5,572 bases of DNA, from assembly GCA_029261435.1 (NCBI GenBank), contig JAJDBI010000057.1:1-5572 (forward strand). The letters are read 5' to 3'. The notes beneath the pieces are model-generated. The model was not told the origin of the DNA and did not search any database. It was given only the letters and a program-made list of their open reading frames with translations. A program made the position numbers and the translations under genes. This stretch comes from Nitrospinaceae bacterium. Lineage in GTDB: Bacteria > Nitrospinota > Nitrospinia > Nitrospinales > VA-1. Below, in pieces: positions 1-4,870 of this stretch (within the stretch, counting starts at the first letter, position 1; every line of letters starts with the position of its first letter).

Positions 1-621
1 GTTGCTACTGTCAACCGCTACTTGAGTGGATACCGGGTTCTGCTTCGTCATGTGCAACCTTTCTTGAAATCCCATAAAGCCAATCGCCCGTTCAGAGTGC
101 TGGATGCGGCCACAGGATCTGCTGACCAGCCGGTAGCACTCGTCAATCTGGCGCGCCGGATTGGGGTGCCTATCCATATAACTGCCATTGATATCAATGC
201 CAAGATGCTGAAACTGGCTCAGGAAGAGGTTGCCTCTTATCCTGAGATTCAGTTGGTGCAATGCGATATTCTTTCACTGCCATTTCAGGAAGACAGCTTC
301 GATTTGTCGGTCAACTCTTTATCCCTGCATCATTTCAGTTGGGAGAAGGCGGTAGCGATTTTGAGTGCCATTTATAAGGTCGGGCGATTGGGTATGGTGG
401 TTAATGATTTGCACCGAAGCCGGATAGCGCATGCTGTGATTTTTATTTTGACTCGAATTTTCACCCGCAACCGTTTGACTCGTTATGACGCGCCGGTTTC
501 GGTGATGAATGCCTTCACACCGAAAGAGTTTCGTGAACTGGCTCGACAGGCGGAGATAGAACCTCATGAAATCCACCGCCACTTCCCCTACCGCATCGCT
601 GTGTTAGGACGCAAAACATGA
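1..621 (+). CDS. Class I SAM-dependent methyltransferase, 5' end outside window
   Basis: Transfers a methyl group from S-adenosylmethionine to an unidentified, probably small-molecule, acceptor in the cytoplasm. The frame is open from base 1 (206 codons visible), so the true start lies to the left. A TTG at 22 could be mistaken for a start, but the residues before it (NRYLSGYR region) fit the usual N-terminus of this family. Visible features, counted from base 1: SAM motif I as DAATGSAD at residues 35-42, the acidic residue after strand 2 at D64 (AIDIN), motif III/IV around CDILSLPF at 88-95 and SLHHF at 108-112, and a C-terminal VNDLHRSR...RYDAPVSV stretch. Two glycines of the usual D-x-G-x-G-x-G motif are alanine; related enzymes tolerate ATGSAD-like forms, so I do not infer loss of function. 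The stop overlaps the next gene as ATGA. Family knowledge: such methyltransferases often sit between a type III polyketide synthase and a FAD oxidoreductase. The class is secure; the substrate is unknown. Confidence 0.88.
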   Translation, partial: VATVNRYLSGYRVLLRHVQPFLKSHKANRPFRVLDAATGSADQPVALVNLARRIGVPIHITAIDINAKMLKLAQEEVASYPEIQLVQCDILSLPFQEDSFDLSVNSLSLHHFSWEKAVAILSAIYKVGRLGMVVNDLHRSRIAHAVIFILTRIFTRNRLTRYDAPVSVMNAFTPKEFRELARQAEIEPHEIHRHFPYRIAVLGRKT

Positions 622-1880
622 ATTCCTTCGATATTGTTGTCATAGGCGGTGGGCCAGCAGGGTGCGCTATGGCGCTGGATCTTAATCATCGTGGCTACAA
701 TGTTGCACTTTGTGATCAGGCTAAATTCCCTCGTGACAAGGTGTGTGGAGAGTTTATCAGTCCGGGTGCCGACCCGATTCTTAAACAGTTGGGTGTGCTT
801 AATGCTATTGAAGCTTTGACACCAAAACGTCTTAGAGGTGTGGCGATCTCTTCTTATGAAAGCGAGGAGCTGAGGATTGATTATCCTGTTGCGACAGGAG
901 GCGGATTGCGTCCGACCAGTTTGTCGGTGCCGCGTTATAAACTTGACGCGTTATTTTTAAAGCAGGTTCAGAGTGCCGGCGTGAAAGTTTTTGAACAACA
1001 TAAAGTGACAGATTTTATTTTCAATGAGGGTTGCGTTGCCGGGATTCAAGGTTGGGATGAAACAAAATCTTCTTTTTCTATAAACTGTAAACTGGTTGTA
1101 GATGCCGGGGGACGCAATGCGGTTTCTCTGAGGAAACTTAGTTTGAAGCGGGAACCCAAAGGCAGTTCTAAAATCGCCTTTTCTGCGCATTGGCAGGGTG
1201 TGCGTTTGCCGGAAGACTATTGCTATATGCACGTAAGCCGACCGGGTTATACAGGAATCTCATCTGTAGGAAATGGGCGGGCGAATGTGGTGCTGGTGGT
1301 GGAGGGTTCTGCTCTTACTGGTATGAAAAAAGAAAAGCCGGAAGCTTTTTATCACCGCGTGCTGATGCAAAACCGCCGTCGTATTAAAATGTTGCAGAGT
1401 GGGGAGCAGGTCGAACCTGTGCGTTCTGTGGAGTCCCTGGCTTTTTCGGTGAAACCTGTTCCCTGCGGCGGGTTGATTCTTGTTGGAGATGCAACGGGTT
1501 TTATAGACCCGTTTACGGGGGAAGGTATATATCTCTCGTTAAGAAGTTCTCAGTTAGCAGGTGAGGTGATTCATGCTGGATTTAAAAGCACAGATTTTTC
1601 CAATAATTTTCTCTCGGTTTATGATCAAAAACGACAGCGAGAGTTTGGCAGTAAGTTTTTATTGAGCAGGGTTCTACAATGGTTGATTTATAACCGGCCT
1701 TTTTGCAACCGTGTGATGAAAAGTCTTTCTAGCAATCGGGTGCTTGCCGAAACTCTGGTAGGTGTGATCGGAGATATTTTTCCTGCTGAAAAAGTAGTGT
1801 CTATGAGATTTTTATCCAAGCTTCTTATTGGAACTTTAAAGGGAAATGAGACGTTGGATATGCCGAAGGTGCTGAAGTGA
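618..1880 (+). CDS. FAD-dependent oxidoreductase, geranylgeranyl reductase/UbiH-like
   Basis: A 420-residue flavoprotein of the group that includes geranylgeranyl reductases, UbiH-like hydroxylases and tailoring monooxygenases. Visible: the N-terminal Rossmann FAD motif GGGPAG at residues 10-15, acidic D33 at the end of strand 2 for ribose binding, the PRDKVCGEFISP signature at 38-49, VVDAGGRN at 160-167, and the second FAD motif GDATGFIDPFTGEGI at 290-304. The length is normal for the family. The ATG at 618 is supported by AGGA at 606-609 eight bases upstream and by its ATGA overlap with the methyltransferase stop, implying translational coupling and a joint pathway. Inference: it oxidises or reduces a lipid-like or polyketide product made by an enzyme encoded further left. 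Whether it works as reductase, hydroxylase or dehydrogenase cannot be read from sequence alone. The gene ends directly against the stop codon of the convergent HDOD gene with no intervening terminator. Confidence 0.9.
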   Translation: MNSFDIVVIGGGPAGCAMALDLNHRGYNVALCDQAKFPRDKVCGEFISPGADPILKQLGVLNAIEALTPKRLRGVAISSYESEELRIDYPVATGGGLRPTSLSVPRYKLDALFLKQVQSAGVKVFEQHKVTDFIFNEGCVAGIQGWDETKSSFSINCKLVVDAGGRNAVSLRKLSLKREPKGSSKIAFSAHWQGVRLPEDYCYMHVSRPGYTGISSVGNGRANVVLVVEGSALTGMKKEKPEAFYHRVLMQNRRRIKMLQSGEQVEPVRSVESLAFSVKPVPCGGLILVGDATGFIDPFTGEGIYLSLRSSQLAGEVIHAGFKSTDFSNNFLSVYDQKRQREFGSKFLLSRVLQWLIYNRPFCNRVMKSLSSNRVLAETLVGVIGDIFPAEKVVSMRFLSKLLIGTLKGNETLDMPKVLK

Positions 1881-2741
1881 TTAATTGCCCCTGAGGATTG
1901 CTTGTGCGGCTTCCAGACCTTCTTTAGTGTTCTCAATGAGGATTTCCAGTTCTTCGGAATTCAGGTTCAGCTTGTCGAGAACACCATATTCGAGAGGTGC
2001 TGTATCCTCAGGGACAATGCCATTGCCGAACCCGTTTTGGTTTGCGAGCAGATTCGCAGTAGCGAGCAGATGAGCAATATGTTTTATGTTGCCTTTTTCT
2101 CCCGGTGCATCATGGTGGGCGCGGACGGCTTCCACCAGCCCCGGTGAAACCGGCCACCATTTTTCAATGAACCTGGCTCCCAATTCAGCATGGGTGATGC
2201 CGAAAGTGCCTTCTTCGCTTTCTGCAAGTGTAAGGTCAGATGATTTTATTTGTTTGAGAAACTCGTTATATTTTTCGGGAATCAGGTGATCAAAAACGAG
2301 AACCCCGACATCGTGCATCAAACCACAAAGGTAAGCGAATTCAATTTCTTCCTGGTGTATTTTGACTATATGACCCAGCGAACGCGTGAGATAGGCGACA
2401 CCCAGTGAATGGGTCCAGAAGTGCAGTTGGTTGAAGCTTTTTGGTTTACTGAAGAGACCGGGGAGTTTCACGGTGTAGGCCAAATCCATCACCATCTTCA
2501 CACCCAGTCTCATGACAGCATCATTCATGTCTTCGACATTGTTCCTCCCTCCGCCAAACAAGACACTGTTTGCAAGTTGGAGAAGTCGACCGGATAAGAC
2601 GGGTTCAGACTCAATGATACCTGAGATTTCCATAATGTCGCAGTCAGGGTCATTGATTTTTTTTTCCAGGTTCATCAAGATCTCGGGGAGTGGCGGAAGA
2701 TCGCCTTTCTCCTCAATTAAAGCGATCAGTTTTTCTCTCAT
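1881..2741 (-). CDS. HDOD-domain protein
   Basis: A 286-residue single-domain HDOD (HD-related output domain) protein, a cytoplasmic family linked to signalling, stress and cell-cycle or motility control; most members have no defined biochemical activity. Visible: the typical entry motif LPPLP at residues 15-19, the helical region IIESEPVLSGRLLQLANS at 42-59, WTHS with H111, GLMHDVG with H143-D144, THAELGARFIEKWW starting at 183, and AHHDAP with H209-H210. The HD doublet is kept, but whether a metal site forms is unknown. No response-regulator receiver, GGDEF or EAL domain is attached, so any input must come from a partner or from expression. The ATG at 2739-2741 is the only sensible start, since an in-frame stop lies 13 codons upstream (2778-2780). 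There is no clear Shine-Dalgarno. It lies 32 bases after the DUF465-like gene and is probably the last gene of the tsaB operon. Confidence 0.92.
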   Translation of the reverse strand: MREKLIALIEEKGDLPPLPEILMNLEKKINDPDCDIMEISGIIESEPVLSGRLLQLANSVLFGGGRNNVEDMNDAVMRLGVKMVMDLAYTVKLPGLFSKPKSFNQLHFWTHSLGVAYLTRSLGHIVKIHQEEIEFAYLCGLMHDVGVLVFDHLIPEKYNEFLKQIKSSDLTLAESEEGTFGITHAELGARFIEKWWPVSPGLVEAVRAHHDAPGEKGNIKHIAHLLATANLLANQNGFGNGIVPEDTAPLEYGVLDKLNLNSEELEILIENTKEGLEAAQAILRGN

Positions 2742-2773
2742 GAGTTTATCGCGTTTGGGCCAGAGATGGATTA

Positions 2774-3001
2774 TTAGTTAGTTGTTTCTTCATAGAGACT
2801 TAAAATTTTCTCCATGCGATCTTTGAGACTCAGTTTTTGTTTTTGGTGTTTTTTCTTTTCGAGCTCCTGTTCAGGAGTGATGAGCTTCGTTTTATTGAGA
2901 GCCTCAACTTTTAGTTTAAGGGTGTTGTGCTCTTCATAAAGATCACGAAACTCTGTGTTTTCCTTGCTGACTTTTTCAAGCAAAGCGGGATTAATGTCCA
3001 T
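2774..3001 (-). CDS. DUF465/YdcH-like small coiled-coil protein
   Basis: A 75-residue highly charged helical protein of unknown function. It resembles the DUF465 (YdcH) family: an N-terminal helix with the LYEEHNTL element at residues 21-28 (typical form: L-x-E-E-H-x-x-L), a middle segment rich in Lys and Glu, and a C-terminal KHQKQKLSLKDRMEKIL stretch at 51-67 that corresponds to the family's L-K-K-x-K-L-x-L-K-D-E-I ending. It has no signal peptide, membrane segment or cysteines. The length matches the family, which is usually about 65-80 residues. The start at 2999-3001 is well supported by a perfect AGGAGG nine bases upstream. Its first 11 bases overlap the end of tsaB, so its Shine-Dalgarno lies inside the tsaB coding sequence and the two are probably co-translated from one mRNA. 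The assignment rests on motif pattern recalled from the family; the function remains unknown. Confidence 0.82.
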   Translation of the reverse strand: MDINPALLEKVSKENTEFRDLYEEHNTLKLKVEALNKTKLITPEQELEKKKHQKQKLSLKDRMEKILSLYEETTN

Positions 3002-3698
3002 GCTTTACAACCTCCTGATTAGATATGTTGCGGTTTAATTCTGCTTCTGATTTTCTTACATAATGGATGGACAAGGCGTCCAAATCAAAAGAGGGGCTAT
3101 CCCTGAATTGATTGAATGCTATTTGAGCCGCGCTGGCGGCAACCGTCTGGTTTTTGATTTGGGCTTGATCGATAAACCTGTTTCCCAATTTAGAGGAAAG
3201 AGTTTCTCCATAGGGCTCTAATCCACCGCCTATAAAAATAGTGGGTTCCTGGGTCAGGTCACAAAGCTCTTGGGGAGAAACTGCCTGATCGGGAGTCTCT
3301 CGGGATAAAAGTTCCCCTGTATATTTAAACCTTGCGGTGTAAACCTCTTTTTTCCTGGCATCCAGAACAGGACAAATCGGTTGAGAAGCAGGTTTAACAA
3401 TATTTGCATACGCTTCCAGTGTGTTGATTCCCCAAAAAGGCTTCTCGGTAGCCAACACCAAGCCCTTGATCAGGCTGACACCGACACGAAGCCCGGTAAA
3501 AGAACCGGGACCTGTTGTGACGCAGAACCCATCTACTTTCTCCAAACCACCCTTTATTTCCGCAAGGACTTCATCCACCATCACTAGAAACTGGTCAGCA
3601 AATGTTGAAGAACTGGTAGATTCGGCAATTATGCACTCGCCATCAAGAAGAGCAACACTTCCTTTAGGTGTGGAGGCATCAAGACCCAATATAATCAT
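2991..3698 (-). CDS. tsaB: tRNA threonylcarbamoyladenosine biosynthesis protein TsaB
   Basis: TsaB is the non-catalytic ASKHA-fold partner of TsaD. With TsaE and the TsaC/TsaC2 enzyme it supports formation of t6A at position 37 of tRNAs reading ANN codons, in the cytoplasm. Visible: N-terminal MIILGLDAST strand at residues 1-10, the hallmark GPGSFTGLRVG at 63-73, DARKKEVY at 113-120, a GGG turn at 157-159, and the C-terminal YVRKSEAE at 213-220. At 235 residues it has the usual bacterial length, and it lacks the metal-binding HxxxH motif of TsaD, which separates the two paralogues. The ATG at 3696-3698 gives the canonical N-terminus but has no Shine-Dalgarno close by. Instead it overlaps the stop of a 16-codon leader ORF as ATGA, so initiation probably depends on coupling. 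The 3' end overlaps the DUF465-like gene by 11 bases. No rimI or tsaD is fused or adjacent within the window. Confidence 0.95.
   Translation of the reverse strand: MIILGLDASTPKGSVALLDGECIIAESTSSSTFADQFLVMVDEVLAEIKGGLEKVDGFCVTTGPGSFTGLRVGVSLIKGLVLATEKPFWGINTLEAYANIVKPASQPICPVLDARKKEVYTARFKYTGELLSRETPDQAVSPQELCDLTQEPTIFIGGGLEPYGETLSSKLGNRFIDQAQIKNQTVAASAAQIAFNQFRDSPSFDLDALSIHYVRKSEAELNRNISNQEVVKHGH
3011..3016 (-). promoter_or_regulatory. Strong Shine-Dalgarno (AGGAGG) for the DUF465-like gene
   Basis: On the minus strand AGGAGG sits nine bases before the ATG at 3001-2999, inside the last codons of tsaB. It fixes the start of the small gene and suggests that it is translated more strongly than its neighbours: tsaB and the HDOD gene have no comparable site directly before their starts. 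Confidence 0.85.
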
Positions 3699-3745
3699 TG
3701 TTTCAAGTTCAGGGAAGGAAGATGGAATTGTAAGGAGAGGAGCAT
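3695..3745 (-). CDS. Probable 16-residue leader ORF coupled to tsaB
   Basis: The minus strand encodes MLLSLQFHLPSLNLKQ followed by TGA. The ATG (3745-3743) is preceded by CAGGAG with a seven-base gap, a near-ideal ribosome binding site. The TGA overlaps the tsaB start as ATGA. An in-frame TAA seven codons upstream shows that it is not the end of a longer gene. Six of 16 residues are leucine, using five different codons (CTC twice), so a classical leucine attenuator with a run of one rare codon is not evident. The most economical reading is a coupling leader that delivers ribosomes to tsaB, which lacks its own Shine-Dalgarno. Expression is inferred, not shown. The alternative is that the site is chance and tsaB initiates on its own. 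Confidence 0.55.
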   Translation of the reverse strand: MLLSLQFHLPSLNLKQ

Positions 3746-3752
3746 TGATTTA

Positions 3753-3758
3753 CTCCTG
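3753..3758 (-). promoter_or_regulatory. Shine-Dalgarno (CAGGAG) of the leader ORF
   Basis: CAGGAG on the minus strand lies seven bases before the leader ATG. It is about 55 bases from the tsaB ATG, too far to serve tsaB directly, and is therefore the argument for translating the leader. The anti-Shine-Dalgarno CTCCT occurs twice in leader codons 2-5 (3742-3738 and 3737-3733), so this site could be masked by a short local hairpin with the ATG in the loop. Confidence 0.6.
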
Positions 3759-3771
3759 AAAGTTTAATGTA

Positions 3772-3800
3772 AAGATAGGGGATAGGTGGGGGAAAGTCAA
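3772..3800 (-). promoter_or_regulatory. Putative sigma70 promoter of the leader-tsaB operon
   Basis: On the minus strand TTGACT (3800-3795, five of six to consensus) and TATCTT (3777-3772, four of six) are separated by exactly 17 bases. Transcription would begin near 3765, giving about 20 bases of untranslated leader before the 16-codon ORF and placing its Shine-Dalgarno just inside the transcript. The position agrees well with the gene layout. The prediction rests only on motif matching. Confidence 0.5.
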
Positions 3801-3853
3801 TGGTAAACCGGCTTTTTCAGGTGCCACAAAAGTGTTGGGCGAGATTGGTTTTC

Positions 3854-3878
3854 TCTGTAAAATTCAAATGCTTACAGA
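3854..3878. repeat. Inverted repeat TCTGTAA-N11-TTACAGA
   Basis: Two perfect seven-base arms (3854-3860 and 3872-3878) flank an 11-base spacer. Further CTGTAT copies occur at 3905-3910 and 3950-3955. The layout suits a dimeric repressor or activator site upstream of the tsaB promoter, but the spacing does not match LexA (CTGT-N8-ACAG). No T-run follows, so it is not an intrinsic terminator. Confidence 0.4.
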
Positions 3879-3911
3879 AATGAGATGATTGAGATAAAAG
3901 CTTACTGTATC

Positions 3912-3925
3912 TTCAAGTTCTTGAA
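3912..3925. repeat. Inverted repeat TTCAAG-TT-CTTGAA
   Basis: A perfect six-base-arm palindrome with a two-base centre, in the middle of the divergent intergenic region. Its left nine bases (TTCAAGTTC) recur at 3702-3710, just before tsaB and within the leader ORF. It could be a regulator site, though in AT-rich DNA chance is not excluded. Confidence 0.35.
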
Positions 3926-4009
3926 ATAAACCGCCTTACAATTATTTTTCTGTATAGCAAGAAAATGTTTATATATAAGTGGTTGATGATGATTCTGTGC
4001 GAATAATAT

Positions 4010-4023
4010 TGACTGAAGTCAGT
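4010..4023. repeat. Overlapping dyads TGACT-GA-AGTCA and ACTGA-AG-TCAGT
   Basis: Two perfect five-base-arm inverted repeats, offset by two bases, overlap within 14 bases. They lie 76 bases before the phosphatidyltransferase ATG, just downstream of the weak TTGATG/AATATT promoter candidate, where an operator would act. Function is inferred from position only. Confidence 0.35.
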
Positions 4024-4099
4024 ATTTGGCAGGAGTTTTTCATTGCAAAAAGAGAGGCTTGAAAGTAAGGTTTGACCGAGCTGTTAAATTTAAAATTTG

Positions 4100-4864
4100 A
4101 TGGTTTTTGCCGAAGGAAGACCTTCCATTGACCTTTTAAATATCAAACAATTCCAACCGGATAGTAATATCACTTCTGAATCCTTTAAGAACCCGCCTGA
4201 GCACAGGCTGGAGACACCCAGGGCATGGCTGCCATTAGTGCGGCATTTTTCCTGTCGAGTTACACCGTTATTGATGCGTACACCGATCACGCCTAATCAG
4301 GTTACAGCGTTATCTCTACTATTTGGCGTGGCCGCTGGAGTGGCCTGCTTGTTTGGAAGCTATACTTCATTAATTACCGGTGCATTTTTATTGTTAGGTT
4401 GCTATGTGCTTGATAATTGCGACGGTGAAGTGGCCCGCCTCAAGAACATGCGCAGCCATTTTGGAATGAGATTCGATACCTTCGTTGATTGGGCAGTCCA
4501 CGCAGTTTTCTTTATTTGCCTGGGGTGGGGAGCAACCTTGGCAACAGGACAGAACTGGTGGTTGTGGACGGGTATTGCGGCAGGAGTAGGTGGTACGATC
4601 AATTATGGTTTAGAGCTCTACCAGAACAAGACCAAGCCGCATTCCACCCAGTTGCCGGAAGAAGAATCAATGAAGAAGGATGACGATACGGATATGGACC
4701 GGTTTGTATTTAACGCACGGGTTGTCCGCAGTGATTTTTGTTTTATCGTATTGTTTTTGAGCATGGGAGGTGTGCTTTGGTACCTTCTTCCTCCGGCCGC
4801 GCTTGGTGCCCAAGCCTATTGGTGTCTGCAGTTCACACGCAGTGCGCGCCGCTGGCACGTATAG
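4100..4864 (+). CDS. CDP-alcohol phosphatidyltransferase family protein
   Basis: An integral membrane enzyme that joins a CDP-activated alcohol (usually CDP-diacylglycerol) to a second alcohol, releasing CMP and making a phospholipid head group or phosphodiester-linked polar lipid. The complete catalytic signature D-x2-D-G-x2-A-R-x8-G-x3-D-x3-D is present: D105, D108, G109, A112, R113, G122, D126 and D130, which bind metal and the CDP moiety. Hydrophobic segments lie at about residues 69-86, 90-105, 131-148, 155-170 and 212-240. The preceding TPITPNQVT at 61-69 is typical of the family, as is the RRWHV ending. The acceptor alcohol cannot be deduced. Residues 1-40 form a hydrophilic extension. 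The start is uncertain: TTG at 4097 and ATG at 4100 are adjacent, an in-frame TAA lies at 4091-4093, and there is no Shine-Dalgarno, only an A/T-rich stretch. A downstream GTG near 4238 is a less likely alternative. It is followed six bases later by a flippase-like gene. Confidence 0.9.
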   Translation: MVFAEGRPSIDLLNIKQFQPDSNITSESFKNPPEHRLETPRAWLPLVRHFSCRVTPLLMRTPITPNQVTALSLLFGVAAGVACLFGSYTSLITGAFLLLGCYVLDNCDGEVARLKNMRSHFGMRFDTFVDWAVHAVFFICLGWGATLATGQNWWLWTGIAAGVGGTINYGLELYQNKTKPHSTQLPEEESMKKDDDTDMDRFVFNARVVRSDFCFIVLFLSMGGVLWYLLPPAALGAQAYWCLQFTRSARRWHV

Positions 4865-4870
4865 AAATCC

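Larger units (their letters stand above)
3746..4099. other. Divergent intergenic region, no gene seen
   Basis: About 350 bases between the minus-strand tsaB operon and the plus-strand phosphatidyltransferase gene. It holds the leading promoter candidate for tsaB and three short perfect inverted repeats listed separately. The right half (about 3900-4010 and 4084-4099) is visibly AT-rich. For the plus strand I find only weak promoter candidates, such as TTGATG at 3983-3988 with AATATT at 4005-4010 (16-base spacer), and TTGAAA at 4059-4064 with TTAAAT at 4084-4089 (19-base spacer). The second would put transcription start almost at the start codon. No tRNA-like element, no stem followed by a T-run, and no convincing ORF is visible. 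Confidence 0.6.

Noticed and set aside
22..24. TTG as the start of the methyltransferase
   Set aside because: The frame is open to base 1 and the residues before the TTG fit the family N-terminus, so the gene is cut by the window edge.
319..582. Minus-strand ORF of 87 codons inside the methyltransferase
   Set aside because: Antisense shadow of a well-supported gene; the product resembles no family and has no ribosome binding site context.
957..1232. Minus-strand ORF of 91 codons inside the oxidoreductase
   Set aside because: Antisense shadow; composition is not protein-like and the opposite strand encodes conserved FAD-enzyme sequence.
1688..1936. Minus-strand ORF across the convergent gene ends
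   Set aside because: Overlaps both the oxidoreductase C-terminus and the HDOD C-terminus in another frame, with no recognisable motif.
2512..2781. Plus-strand ORF of 89 codons opposite the HDOD gene start
   Set aside because: Serine-rich antisense shadow of the HDOD N-terminus; no family resemblance.
3701..3745. Leader ORF as a t6A-sensing attenuator
   Set aside because: Only the start codon plus one AAC and one AAA are ANN codons, which is no enrichment; sensing t6A status through stalled decoding is not supported.
3421..3759. Plus-strand ORF of 112 codons opposite tsaB
   Set aside because: It mirrors conserved TsaB codons, including the GPGSFTGLRVG region, and is rich in Ser, Pro and Thr as expected for an antisense frame.
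3810..3850. Small RNA or terminator hairpin around GCCACAAAAGTGTTGGGC
   Set aside because: The stem is short and bulged, and no T-run follows on either strand.
3855..3877. LexA/SOS box
   Set aside because: The CTGT and ACAG halves are 15 bases apart rather than eight, so this does not match the usual enterobacterial-type site.
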